This document shows positions 33,705-41,929 of a stretch of 64,000 nucleotides of DNA, in pieces. The notes beneath the pieces are model-generated. The model saw only the letters and a program-made list of their open reading frames with translations, had not been told where the DNA came from and did no database searches. Positions within the stretch are counted from its first letter, which is position 1. Each line of letters begins with the position of its first letter. This stretch comes from Nioella sp965215655 (GTDB lineage Bacteria > Pseudomonadota > Alphaproteobacteria > Rhodobacterales > Rhodobacteraceae). Position numbers and translations under genes: made by a program. The stretch covers positions 3,720,001 to 3,784,000 of the forward strand of contig NZ_OZ244111.1 of NCBI RefSeq assembly GCF_965215655.1. Direction: 5' to 3'.

Positions 33705-34031
33705 ATGCTCAAGACACGCGCGAAATTCACGCTTGGCCAGGTGGTCAGGCACCGTAAACACCCGTTTCGCGGGGTAATTTTCGATGTGGACCCCGAGTTT
33801 GCGAATACCGAGGAATGGTACGACGCGATTCCCCCTGAGTCGCGCCCGTCCCGCGAACAGCCCTTCTATCACCTTCTGGCCGAGAACGATCAGACCTATT
33901 ACGTGGCCTATGTTTCGGAACAAAACCTGGTGCCCGACGACACTGGCGAACCCGTCGATCACCCCGATCTGCCGGACCTGTTCGGCGAGTTCCGGGACGG
34001 CTACTACCCGCTCGAGTTTCAGCTGAACTAG
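33705..34031 (+). CDS. hspQ: Heat shock protein HspQ (YccV-like)
   Basis: 108 residues from ATG 33705 (AGGGGG 9 bases upstream). The YccV-like domain: KFTLGQVVRHRKHPFRG, DVDPEFANTEEWYD, FYHLLAENDQTYYVAYVSEQNL. In E. coli HspQ binds hemimethylated oriC DNA and serves as a specificity factor for the Lon protease. Ends 3 bases before the convergent rhodanese gene. Confidence 0.92.
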   Translation: MLKTRAKFTLGQVVRHRKHPFRGVIFDVDPEFANTEEWYDAIPPESRPSREQPFYHLLAENDQTYYVAYVSEQNLVPDDTGEPVDHPDLPDLFGEFRDGYYPLEFQLN

Positions 34032-34034
34032 GCG

Positions 34035-34415
34035 TCAGTCAACCGGCAGACCGGCCTTTTTCCACGCGGTGAAGCCACCGTCGATCTCTGCCACGTTCTC
34101 GACCCCCATCTCCTGCAGGGCCTTTGCCGACAGGGCAGACCGCCACGCGCTGGCGCAAAACAGGACCAGTGTCTTGTCGGTGGCCAGCGGCGGCTTGTGG
34201 TAAGGGCTGTCCGGGTCGATCCAGAATTCCAGCATCCCACGCGGCGCATGGAAGGCACCGGGGATGCGGCCCTCACGGTCCAGCTCCCGCACATCGCGGA
34301 TATCGACCAACAGGGCATCGCCCGCCTCGGCCCGCGCCAATGCGTCTGCGGGGCTGATCGTTTCGATGACAGCCTTTGCCTCGGCCACCAGGGTTTTCAC
34401 AGGGGTTATGGGCAT
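34035..34415 (-). CDS. Rhodanese-like single-domain protein
   Basis: 126 residues, one rhodanese domain: LLVDIRDVRELDREGRIPGAFH, in part, and the active loop FCASAWRSA with the nucleophile Cys. Single-domain rhodaneses transfer sulfane sulfur or act as persulfide carriers. No signal peptide, so cytoplasmic. A neighbour of the gamma-glutamyltransferase gene (10 bases gap, same strand), which may suggest glutathione or thiol metabolism, but this is weak inference. Confidence 0.88.
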   Translation of the reverse strand: MPITPVKTLVAEAKAVIETISPADALARAEAGDALLVDIRDVRELDREGRIPGAFHAPRGMLEFWIDPDSPYHKPPLATDKTLVLFCASAWRSALSAKALQEMGVENVAEIDGGFTAWKKAGLPVD

Positions 34416-34425
34416 GATCGTTCCT

Positions 34426-36006
34426 TCAATAGCCTAGCGCGCAGCCGTCCTTGCGAGGGTCCGATGCCCCCTGCAACACGCCGGTTTTCGCGTCGATCCG
34501 GATCGCCTGCCCGCCACCGATGGGGCGCAGCGGGCGGTCCAGCTTGTGGCCCTTCGCGGCCAGCTCCGCCTGCATCTCGGGCGCATAGCCGTTTTCGATC
34601 CGCACCTCACCGCCCACGGGGAAGCAGCGCGGCGCGTCGATGGCCTGCTGCGGATGCATCCCGAAATCGACGATATTACTGAGATATCGGACATGGCCAA
34701 TCGGCTGATAGGCCCCGCCCATGACCCCGAAAGCGGTCAGGCTGCCATCGGCCTCGCGCATCATCGCGGGAATTATCGTGTGCATGGGGCGCTTGCCGCC
34801 CATGGCCTCATTCGGGTGGCCCTCTTCCAGAGTGAAGCCGCAGCCCCGGTTCTGGAACAGGATGCCGAAGCGGTCAGTGGCGATGCACGACCCGAAATCC
34901 TTGAAGATCGAATAGATCAGCGACACCACCATCCGGTCGCTATCCACGACGGTGATATAGACGGTTTCCTTGTGGATGTTCTCGGTCTTGTCCTTGATCG
35001 AGGTCAGGGCCTTTCCGGGGTCGATCAGGGCGGACAGCGCCTTGGCCGTATCGGGTGACAGCATGTGGTCGAGATGCCGAACAAAGCCAGAATCGGCGAT
35101 GAAGCGATCCCGCGCGTCGAAGGCCAGCTTCGCGGCCTCGATCTCCAGATGTGCGCGCTCTGCCCCATCAGGGTCCATCGCGGCGATGTCATGGCCTTCC
35201 AGCATATTCGCCATCAGCAGCGCCATCGCGCCCGCCCCGTTCGGCGGCAGTTCAATCAGTTCCGCCCCGCGATAGCGGGTACGGATCGGCGTGACGTAGT
35301 CACAGGCGGTCGCGGCGAAATCCTCCAGCGTGTGGGTGCCGCCAAGCGCACGCAGGCTGTTGACCATGTCTTCGGCCACCTCGCCCTCGTAGAACCCGGC
35401 GCGGCCCTCGCTTGCGATCCGGCGCAGCACCTCTGCCTGTCCGGGTACGCGGAAATGTTCGCCAACGCGATAGGGGCGCCCGTCTTTCAGAAAGATCTCG
35501 CGCGCGCGGCCTTTGAATTCATAGGCTTCCTCGCTCCAGTCCTGTGCCACACGCGGCGCGACGGGGATGCCCGCCTCGGCGTAGTGAATGGCGGGGGCCA
35601 GAACCTCGGCCATCGTCAGCTTGCCCATGTCGCCCTGCAACCGGCAAAACCCATCAACTGCGCCGGGGATCGTGACGGCAGCCGCCTCCCGTTCCGGCAT
35701 TGTCTTGTACCCGGCGGCGCGCAGGTCGGCGGCGGACAGCCCCGCCGGCGCGCGGCCGGAGGCGTTCAGCCCAACGATCTCATCGCTTTCGGGGCGTTTG
35801 ACCAGGGCAAAGCAGTCGCCCCCGATCCCGGTCATCTGCGGTTCGCAAATCCCAAGCAGCACCGCAGCGCCAATGGCCGCATCCACGGCATTCCCACCCT
35901 GTTCCAGCAGGCTGATGGCGACCTTGGCCGCCAGAGGGTGGGACGTGGCGCACATGCCATTATCGGCGAAGACCGCAGACCGTCCGGGAAGGTGAAAATC
36001 GCGCAT
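34426..36006 (-). CDS. Gamma-glutamyltransferase family protein
   Basis: 526 residues from ATG 36006. Two-subunit proenzyme fold: GGNAVDAAIGAAV, MTGIGGDCFALV, ELPPNGAGAMALLMANMLEG, and the autoprocessing junction around residue 348 with ETVYITVVDSD, where the E. coli enzyme has TTHYSVVD. The nucleophile Thr is present, but the following His is Tyr. Substrate-binding GGAYQPIGHV follows. No Sec signal peptide is visible, so it may act in the cytoplasm, unlike E. coli Ggt. Substrate could be glutathione or another gamma-glutamyl or acyl compound (cephalosporin acylase-like). Confidence 0.88.
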   Translation of the reverse strand: MRDFHLPGRSAVFADNGMCATSHPLAAKVAISLLEQGGNAVDAAIGAAVLLGICEPQMTGIGGDCFALVKRPESDEIVGLNASGRAPAGLSAADLRAAGYKTMPEREAAAVTIPGAVDGFCRLQGDMGKLTMAEVLAPAIHYAEAGIPVAPRVAQDWSEEAYEFKGRAREIFLKDGRPYRVGEHFRVPGQAEVLRRIASEGRAGFYEGEVAEDMVNSLRALGGTHTLEDFAATACDYVTPIRTRYRGAELIELPPNGAGAMALLMANMLEGHDIAAMDPDGAERAHLEIEAAKLAFDARDRFIADSGFVRHLDHMLSPDTAKALSALIDPGKALTSIKDKTENIHKETVYITVVDSDRMVVSLIYSIFKDFGSCIATDRFGILFQNRGCGFTLEEGHPNEAMGGKRPMHTIIPAMMREADGSLTAFGVMGGAYQPIGHVRYLSNIVDFGMHPQQAIDAPRCFPVGGEVRIENGYAPEMQAELAAKGHKLDRPLRPIGGGQAIRIDAKTGVLQGASDPRKDGCALGY

Positions 36007-36251
36007 TCTGACCTCTCGTATCGCTTCGGCGCTACGGTAGGACAATTGTCGGCGGTGACAAGGGGAGGCAGGGCAATGGACCTCGGCACCGCGCCACTGG
36101 GTGGGGGCTTTCAGACACGGCACCGAGGGAAGCCATTGCAGCTACCCTTCTCTTATCGAGGGGATTCCCGGCACGGGTGCGGAACAATTGGGGCATTTTC
36201 GAGAATGGTTAACCCATTGCGGAAACAGTTGCTGCGCAGGGTGGGTGTTGT

Positions 36252-36740
36252 TCAATCCCCAAGGCTAATCCGAAAGCTCAGCCGGTTGATCCCCTCGTCC
36301 CGGCTGTAGTCCAGCCCGGTCGTCAGGTCCCGGATAAGGGCCCATCCGAAACTGCCCTCTGGCAGATCCTGAAGAGCCAGCGCCTCGGGGGAGTGGCGGC
36401 GGGCAGGTGGCAGCGCACCGCCCGGCATCGGTGCGCCGAAATCGGTCACGCCGCAATGGATGAAACCGTCATGTACGGAAACGCTCAGCTCGATACTGCC
36501 CTCGCCCCTGTCCTGATAGGCATGTTCCACGACATTGTTCAGCACCTCTGCCAGCACCAGTTCCAGCGTAAAAAGCTGTTCGATCGGCAGGCCAAGCTGA
36601 ATGAGCGTCTGGTTCAGCCCAAGTAGTTCGACGCTGACAAGCGCCGGTTGCGCCTCGAACCGACGGGTGCAGGCCCACCCCAGGGCAACGCCACGCGGAG
36701 GGTCCCCTTGCCGGGGTGATGGCAGATCCCGAACGCTCAT
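36252..36740 (-). CDS. RsbW-like anti-sigma factor (serine kinase, GHKL ATPase)
   Basis: 162 residues. HATPase_c domain with N-box LAEVLNNVVEHAY and a G1 region VTDFGAPMPGG, then FGWALIRDLTTGLDYSRD. These are RsbW/SpoIIAB family kinases that bind sigma factors and phosphorylate a STAS partner. Translationally coupled to the STAS gene before it (ATGA at 36737-36740). No partner sigma factor or PP2C phosphatase is in the window. The gap 36007-36251 to ggt holds nothing else recognised. Confidence 0.85.
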   Translation of the reverse strand: MSVRDLPSPRQGDPPRGVALGWACTRRFEAQPALVSVELLGLNQTLIQLGLPIEQLFTLELVLAEVLNNVVEHAYQDRGEGSIELSVSVHDGFIHCGVTDFGAPMPGGALPPARRHSPEALALQDLPEGSFGWALIRDLTTGLDYSRDEGINRLSFRISLGD

Positions 36741-37087
36741 GCCGCGGGGGCAACACCATGGGCGGCCAAAGCCTCTTCCACCGACCCGTGGATGGGAAAG
36801 ACCTGGTTCATGCGTGTCAGCCGCATCACCTTATCCACCGCAGGGGTCAGACCCGACAGATCCAGCTGCCGCCCCTCCCCCAGCAATTTGCGCGCCGCAA
36901 CGACAGCCCCGAGCCCGGAACTGTCCAGGAAGGTCACGTTCTGCAAGTCCAGAACAACCGGCCCGTCCCAGTCGCGTACAAGGTCACGAAACCGGTCCTT
37001 GAACTGGATGGCAACAGAGGCGTCAATGCGATCGGGCACGACATGCAACAGCGCGATCGGCCCCTTGGGTTCCAATGTAATCTCCAT
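36737..37087 (-). CDS. STAS-domain anti-sigma factor antagonist (RsbV-like)
   Basis: 116 residues from ATG 37087, AGGA 8 bases upstream. STAS domain: VVPDRIDASVAIQFKDRF, PVVLDLQNVTFLDSSGLGAV. The Ser in DSSGL is the phosphorylation site of SpoIIAA/RsbV proteins. Working with the RsbW-like kinase it would switch a target between free and bound states. The gene is divergent from the thiolase gene across 90 bases. Confidence 0.88.
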   Translation of the reverse strand: MEITLEPKGPIALLHVVPDRIDASVAIQFKDRFRDLVRDWDGPVVLDLQNVTFLDSSGLGAVVAARKLLGEGRQLDLSGLTPAVDKVMRLTRMNQVFPIHGSVEEALAAHGVAPAA

Positions 37088-37177
37088 AAGCTGCGTCCTT
37101 TCGCTTGGCGCAAGCACCCTAGACAGCAATCCTTTCCAAACGGTATCCAGCCACTCGGGGAAGAAACGGAGAGTTTT

Positions 37178-38389
37178 ATGGAAAACGTGGTGATCTGCGG
37201 CGCGTCCCGAACGCCCATGGGCGGGTTTCAGGGGTGTTTTTCCGGCGTAACGGCGTCCGATCTCGGCGGGGCTGCGATCAAGGCCGCGCTGGAGCAGGCC
37301 GGGGCCTCCGCCGCCGATGTGCAGGAGCTTCTGATGGGCTGTGTCCTGCCAGCCGGTCAGGGCCAGGCCCCCGCACGTCAGGCCGGGTTCAAGGCCGGGC
37401 TTGGCCAGGATGTGCCCGCGACAACGCTGAACAAGATGTGCGGATCGGGCATGAAGGCCGCGATGATCGCCCATGATCAGCTGGCACTGGGCCAGACGGA
37501 TCTGATGGTCGCGGGCGGTATGGAAAGCATGTCAGAGGCCCCCTACCTGCTGCCTCAGATGCGCGGCGGCGCTCGCATCGGCCATGGCCGCACCATCGAC
37601 CACATGTTCCTCGACGGGCTGGAAGATGCCTATGACAAGGGTCGCCTGATGGGCACCTTCGCCGAAGACTGCGCCGAAAGCTTCCAATTCACCCGCGAGG
37701 CGCAGGACGATTACGCGCTCGCCTCCCTGTCCCGCGCGCTGGAGGCGCAGGCATCGGGGGCGTTTGCCGATGAGGTGACGCCGGTCTCTATCGGGGGCCG
37801 CTACGGCGACCGCTCCGTGACTGCAGGCGCGCATGACGGCTGGACGGTCGTGGCCGAAGACGAACAGCCCGCCAAAGCCCGTCCCGAAAAGATCCCGCAG
37901 CTGAAACCCGCCTTCCGCAGGGATGGCACGGTGACGCCAGCCAATTCCTCGTCGATTTCCGACGGCGCGGCAGCCCTCGTCATGGCCCGCGAAACCGTGG
38001 CTACGGCCAAGGGCCTGCCGATCCGAGCCCGCATCCTAGGCCACGCAAGCCATGCACAGGAACCCGGCTGGTTCACCACAGCCCCCGTCCCCGCCGCAGA
38101 GAAACTGCTCGCCCGCCTCGGCTGGTCCAAGGAGGACGTGGACCTGTGGGAAGTGAACGAGGCCTTCGCCGTGGTGCCCATGGCCTTCATGCACAAGATG
38201 GGCCTGCCCCATGACAAGGTGAACGTGAATGGCGGTGCCTGCGCGCTCGGCCACCCGATCGGGGCCTCCGGCGCGCGGATCATGGTTACCCTGCTCAACG
38301 CGCTGGAAAAGCGCGGGTTGAAACGCGGCATCGCAGCGATCTGCATCGGTGGAGGAGAAGGCACCGCCATCGCCATCGAACGGCCCTGA
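37178..38389 (+). CDS. Acetyl-CoA C-acetyltransferase (thiolase)
   Basis: 403 residues from ATG 37178. Catalytic Cys near residue 88 in NKMCGSGMKA, a GMESMSEAP loop, C-terminal GGACALGHPIGASGARI with the His, and CIGGGEGTA with the second Cys. Acetoacetyl-CoA thiolases condense or split acetyl-CoA units in PHB synthesis, fatty acid or isoprenoid paths; the choice between PhaA and FadA types cannot be made by eye. The gene stands alone; a repeat and hairpin lie just behind its stop codon. Confidence 0.94.
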   Translation: MENVVICGASRTPMGGFQGCFSGVTASDLGGAAIKAALEQAGASAADVQELLMGCVLPAGQGQAPARQAGFKAGLGQDVPATTLNKMCGSGMKAAMIAHDQLALGQTDLMVAGGMESMSEAPYLLPQMRGGARIGHGRTIDHMFLDGLEDAYDKGRLMGTFAEDCAESFQFTREAQDDYALASLSRALEAQASGAFADEVTPVSIGGRYGDRSVTAGAHDGWTVVAEDEQPAKARPEKIPQLKPAFRRDGTVTPANSSSISDGAAALVMARETVATAKGLPIRARILGHASHAQEPGWFTTAPVPAAEKLLARLGWSKEDVDLWEVNEAFAVVPMAFMHKMGLPHDKVNVNGGACALGHPIGASGARIMVTLLNALEKRGLKRGIAAICIGGGEGTAIAIERP

Positions 38390-38390
38390 T

Positions 38391-38441
38391 CCCTTCATCT
38401 TGGCCCAAATACCTCAGGGGGTGCGGGGGAGGATCCCCCGC
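38391..38441. repeat. Partial dispersed repeat and hairpin after the thiolase gene
   Basis: On the minus strand 38391-38420 reads GAGGTATTTGGGCCAAGATG, a diverged relative of the CCTCCGGCGGG-GTATTTT block in repeats at 24443 and 62219. Right after it lies the perfect hairpin GCGGGGG, 5 bases, CCCCCGC (38423-38441). Probably ends thiolase transcription, though no T-run is present. Confidence 0.55.
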
Positions 38442-38492
38442 GGGTCGACGCGCAATGCGCGGCGAAACCCCTGACAAAGGAGCAATCCGCCC

Positions 38493-38945
38493 ATGTCCCT
38501 CGACTACGCCAGCCTCACGAAAACCATCGCCGCCCTCACCTGCGGAGAAACCGACGAGATCGCGCTCATGGCGACACTCGCGTGCGAGATCCATCACGCC
38601 GATGATCGCTTCGACTGGACGGGCTTCTACCGCGTGACCGAACCGGAGCTGCTCAAGATCGGCCCCTATCAGGGCGGTCACGGCTGTCTGCAGATCCCCT
38701 TTGACAAGGGCGTTTGCGGTGCCGCGGCCCGCACGGGCGAGGTGCAGTTGGTGCCTGATGTCGATGCCTTCCCCGGCCATATCGCCTGTGCGTCCACGAC
38801 TCGGTCGGAGATTGTCCTGCCAGTTCGCAACATGGCGGGCGAGATTATCGCGGTTCTCGATATCGACAGCGACCAGCCCGATGCCTTTACCGAGGAAGAC
38901 GCGAAGGGCCTCTCCGCCATCCTTTCCTCAGTGTTTTCACGGTAG
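38493..38945 (+). CDS. msrC: Free methionine-(R)-sulfoxide reductase (fRMsr, GAF domain)
   Basis: 150 residues in one GAF domain: RFDWTGFYRV, KIGPYQGGHGCLQIPF, DKGVCGAAARTG, HIACASTTRSEIVLP. Cys at 65, 75 and 99 have the same spacing (10 and 24) as the catalytic cysteines of E. coli fRMsr (84, 94, 118). It reduces free Met-R-sulfoxide with thioredoxin. AAGGAG lies 9 bases upstream of the ATG. An IS end begins 49 bases behind its stop. Confidence 0.92.
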   Translation: MSLDYASLTKTIAALTCGETDEIALMATLACEIHHADDRFDWTGFYRVTEPELLKIGPYQGGHGCLQIPFDKGVCGAAARTGEVQLVPDVDAFPGHIACASTTRSEIVLPVRNMAGEIIAVLDIDSDQPDAFTEEDAKGLSAILSSVFSR

Positions 38946-39056
38946 CCGCTCCACCTGGCGGTATTATTGCACAAATCGGGGTTTGAGCACGCTGACTCTG
39001 TTGCACAAATCCCGTGAGGGATTCATCTCGTGAATCCAGCGTGGTAGCTGGAGCTC

Positions 39057-39440
39057 ATGAGCAGACCGACACCCCCGATTTACGAGACCCGGAACTGGCC
39101 GGCCTACAATGAAGCGCTCAGGCGCCGTGGCTCGCTGACAGTCTGGTTCGACCCTGCGATGACCTGGGATGCCGTGCCGACAGGCAGGCGTGGCCGCCAA
39201 CGGACCTACAGCGATGCGGCCGTCCAGACCTGCCTGACGATGAAGGTGCTGTTTGGCATGGCGTTGCGGCAGACGACCGGCTTCGTTGAGCGCCTGTTGC
39301 GCCTAATCGGTCTTGACTGGACAGTCCCGGACTTCAGCACGCTGCCCCGTCGCCAGAAGAAGCTGGCTGTGAACATCCCGTATCGAGGCTCCAGCGGCTC
39401 ACTGCACCTTCTGATCCCCTCTCGTGACATCACTACGTGA
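39057..39440 (+). pseudogene. IS5 transposase, N-terminal part (ORF A)
   Basis: 127 codons in the frame of the transposase N-terminus: IYETRNWPAYNEALRRRGSL, WFDPAMTWDA, TMKVLFGMALRQTTGFVERLL (in part). The family-type continuation after GSLHLL would be VDSTG; instead the frame runs into IPSRDITT and a TGA at 39438. The 41-base insertion at 39414-39454 causes this. The DNA-binding half therefore is separated from the DDE catalytic half. Probably not active alone; termination-reinitiation is possible as TGATG joins the two ORFs. Confidence 0.8.
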
Positions 39441-39454
39441 TGCACTGCCGGGCA
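39414..39454. other. 41-base palindrome-rich insertion in the transposase gene
   Basis: Falls between the codon for the last Leu of LHLL and the GTG of VDSTG, where related transposases are continuous. It holds most of two neighbouring inverted repeats, CATCAC-TAC-GTGATG (39428-39442) and CACTGCC-G-GGCAGTG (39443-39457, the last 3 bases outside). The insert is not a multiple of 3. No target duplication is visible. Confidence 0.65.
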
Positions 39455-40030
39455 GTGGACAGCACTGGGCTCAAGGTCGAGCGTGAAGGTGAGTGGCGCG
39501 CCCGCAAACATGGTGGTCCCAAACGGCGTGTCTGGCGCAAGATTCACCTCGGGATCGACGAGGAAACCTTGGAAATCCAGGCTGTCGAGATCACCGAAAG
39601 CCACATTGGCGATGCACCGGCCTTGCCCGACCTGCTCAGCCAGATACCGGAGGACCAGGAAATCGGCAGCGTCACGGCAGATGGCGCCTACGACACGCGC
39701 AAATGCCACGATGCCATTGCTGACCGCGGCGCCCATGCCGTCATCCCGCCCCGCAAGAATGCCAAGCCATGGAGGGCCGTCACCGCTGGCGCTGTCGCCC
39801 GAAACGAGGCCCTGCGCGTCTCCAGATACCTTGGTCGCGCCCTATGGAGACGATGGAATGGATACCACCGCAGAAGCCGCGCCGAAACGAAGAGGCATTG
39901 CGTGAAACTGCCGGGCCAGCGGCTCATGGCACGGGATTTCGACCGTCAGGTTGCGGCGCTCCAGGTCCGTATCGCCGTCCTGAACGGCTACACCGCACTC
40001 GGCATCCCTGTCACTGAGGCTGTGGGATAA
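39440..40030 (+). pseudogene. IS5 transposase, C-terminal catalytic part (ORF B)
   Basis: From the ATG at 39440 (overlapping the ORF A stop as TGATG), or from GTG 39437. Contains VDSTGLKVEREGEW, RKHGGPKRRVWRKIHLG, TADGAYDTRKCHDA and YHRRSRAETKRHC with the Asp, Asp and Glu of the DDE triad, and the C-terminal TALGIPVTEA. About 196 residues. All catalytic acids are in ORF B, while the N-terminal DNA-binding part is in ORF A. The element is likely broken, unless coupled translation allows a two-part enzyme. Confidence 0.8.
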
Positions 40031-40309
40031 GTCTGTCCGCGGATAGTGGACGCAAGGCCATCAACCTATGTGTGCAAAAGAGTCCCTGCGCCGGCATGTG
40101 ATCGCAGTCTGCCGGGTTCGCATGGGCTTCCGAAGCAGCGTAGAGACTTGACGGAATTCGCCCGTGGCGTTCGGAACACATCCGCCCGGATGGATACCGA
40201 AGGCGCACCATGCTAACTTTCTACGCAAGCACCAAGCGCGTGCCCCCGGCCTCTACCCTCTGCAGGAGCTTCAGAGTTTTCATGTCAAACTGTCGACGCG
40301 CCTGAGCAG

Positions 40310-41197
40310 ATGGACAAGCTTTCGGTCATGCATGCCTTCCGCCGTATCGTCGAACGTGGCAGCTTCTCGCGTGCGGCGGAGGATCTGGGTGTGTCGCCAG
40401 CGCTGCTGAGCCGCGAGATCAAGCTGCTGGAGGAAAGCCTTGGCAGCACGCTCCTCACCCGGACCACGCGTTCAATGTCTCTGACCGATGCGGGGCGGCT
40501 CTACTATGACGAGGCCGCTGGTATTCTTGATGCAGTCAGCGGGGTGGAGACGCGTATCCGCGATGGCGCAGGAGCAGTGCGGGGGCATCTGAGGGTCAAT
40601 GCCTCCAGTTCCTTCGGGCAGACGGTGATCGCCCCGTTTCTGCCCGGCTTCCTGCAAGCCTATCCTGATCTGCGGCTCACGCTTTCGATGGATGACCGCG
40701 TTGTCGACATGGTCGAGGGGGGCTTCGACGTCTCGATCCGAATCCGGTCTGCGATGCCGGATTCCGCGCTTGTGGCTCGAAAGATCGGCACCATGCGGCA
40801 ACGGATCTTCGCCGCACCAGATTATCTTGCGCGGGCGGGCGCCCCGGAACGTCCGCAGGATATCCCGACCCACCCGGTGATCGGCTTCCTCCTGGCGGAC
40901 CACCTGACACATTGGTCGCTGGAAGGACCGGAGGGCACCGTATCGGTCGCGTTGGACCCACAGGTGCGGGTGGGCAACAGCTTGGTTCTGCGGGACCTGC
41001 TGATCGCGGGCCAGGGAATCGGCACGCTGCCCGATTTCGTTTCAAACGCACCAGAAGCGCGGGGAGATCTGGTACGTGTTCTGCCCGAGTGGGAACTGCC
41101 TGCACCCGTCATTTTCGCGGTAACGGCTTCGCGCCTCGGCATGGATGCTCGTGTCACAGCCTTTCTCGACCATCTGCGGGCTGCTCTGCGAGGCTGA
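40310..41197 (+). CDS. LysR-family regulator upstream of the wrbA operon
   Basis: 295 residues. Winged helix AFRRIVERGSFSRAAEDLG, LSREIKLLEESLGSTLL, then the substrate-binding domain with GHLRVNASSSFGQTVIAPF and VGNSLVLRDLLIAGQGIGTLP. CrgA-like type. It precedes wrbA in the same direction with a 108-base gap that holds a T-N11-A inverted repeat. It may activate the wrbA, DsbA-like, DUF1127, EamA genes, possibly in response to redox stress. The IS element 225 bases upstream may have replaced part of its own promoter region; the palindrome CATCCG-CC-CGGATG is in that gap at about 40185-40198. Confidence 0.88.
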   Translation: MDKLSVMHAFRRIVERGSFSRAAEDLGVSPALLSREIKLLEESLGSTLLTRTTRSMSLTDAGRLYYDEAAGILDAVSGVETRIRDGAGAVRGHLRVNASSSFGQTVIAPFLPGFLQAYPDLRLTLSMDDRVVDMVEGGFDVSIRIRSAMPDSALVARKIGTMRQRIFAAPDYLARAGAPERPQDIPTHPVIGFLLADHLTHWSLEGPEGTVSVALDPQVRVGNSLVLRDLLIAGQGIGTLPDFVSNAPEARGDLVRVLPEWELPAPVIFAVTASRLGMDARVTAFLDHLRAALRG

Positions 41198-41222
41198 CAT
41201 TCTTCAGTCTGCGTAAAGAATG
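41198..41222. promoter_or_regulatory. LysR-type T-N11-A box ahead of wrbA
   Basis: CATTCTT, 11 bases, AAGAATG: a perfect 7-base inverted repeat with the T-N11-A spacing of LysR operators, directly behind the LysR stop codon and 84 bases upstream of the wrbA start. Confidence 0.6.
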
Positions 41223-41305
41223 ATGTGACAACCGGGCGGTTATTCCCGCGCCCCGCATCCCCGATCTTCCAAGGCATCGACACACCGACGCCCAGAGAGG
41301 ATCCC

Positions 41306-41929
41306 ATGACCCGCATTCTTGTTCTCTACTATTCCAGCTATGGCCATGTGCGCCGTATGGCAGAGGCCGAAGCCGAAGGCGCGCGCAGCGTCCCCGGCAG
41401 CCAGGTCGATCTGCGCCGCGTGCCCGAAACCGTGCCACAGGACATCCGGCAGAAGGCCGGATTCATCTCCGATGACACGCCTGTCGCCGCGCCTGCCGAT
41501 CTCGAACACTACGACGCGATCATCTTCGGCACCCCCACGCTGTTCGGGATGATGGCCGGACAGATGAAATCCTTCCTCGATCAGGCGGGCGGGCTTTGGG
41601 CGCGCAATGCCCTTGTCGGCAAGGTTGCGGCGGTCTTCGCCTCCACCGGGTCGCAGCATGGCGGGCACGAAGCAACCCTGCTGACCTTCCAGATCCCGTT
41701 GCAGCATTTCGGGATGCTGATCGCAGGCATGCCCTACAGCTTCGCCGGTCAGACCACGGCTGACGAGATCGTTGGCGGCGCGCCCTATGGCGCAGGCACC
41801 ATCGCCGGGGCCGACGGGTCTCGCAGTCCGACCGAGACCGATCTCGCCGGCGCCCGTTTCCAGGGGGCGCATGTCGCCCGGATCGCGGCACGGCTGGCCG
41901 CGGCCGACCAGAATGAGGAGGCCGCGTGA
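41306..41929 (+). CDS. wrbA: NAD(P)H:quinone oxidoreductase, WrbA type
   Basis: 207 residues from ATG 41306 with GAGAGG about 6 bases upstream. Flavodoxin-like fold: LVLYYSSYGHVRRMAEA (FMN phosphate loop), FGTPTLFGMMAGQMKSFLDQ, STGSQHGGHEATLL and GAPYGAGTIAG as in WrbA. It reduces quinones by two electrons and so avoids semiquinone radicals. The stop overlaps the DsbA-like ATG by one base. It is probably under control of the LysR protein just upstream. Confidence 0.93.
   Translation: MTRILVLYYSSYGHVRRMAEAEAEGARSVPGSQVDLRRVPETVPQDIRQKAGFISDDTPVAAPADLEHYDAIIFGTPTLFGMMAGQMKSFLDQAGGLWARNALVGKVAAVFASTGSQHGGHEATLLTFQIPLQHFGMLIAGMPYSFAGQTTADEIVGGAPYGAGTIAGADGSRSPTETDLAGARFQGAHVARIAARLAAADQNEEAA

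Larger units (their letters stand above)
38994..40084 (+). mobile_element. IS5-family (IS903-type) insertion sequence
   Basis: About 1091 bases. Terminal repeats: GACTCTGTTGCACAAAT at 38994-39010 and GACTCTTTTGCACACAT on the minus strand from 40084 (15 of 17 match). The pattern resembles the IS903 group ends. Expected 9-bp target duplications are not seen: left flank gagcacgct, right flank cctgcgccg. It carries one transposase gene split into two ORFs by a 41-base insertion. The element separates the fRMsr gene from the LysR gene; a second partial end is at 38967-38977. Confidence 0.85.

Noticed and set aside
35065..36309. 414-codon plus-strand ORF opposite gamma-glutamyltransferase
   Set aside because: Shadow frame; the minus strand product is a clear family member.
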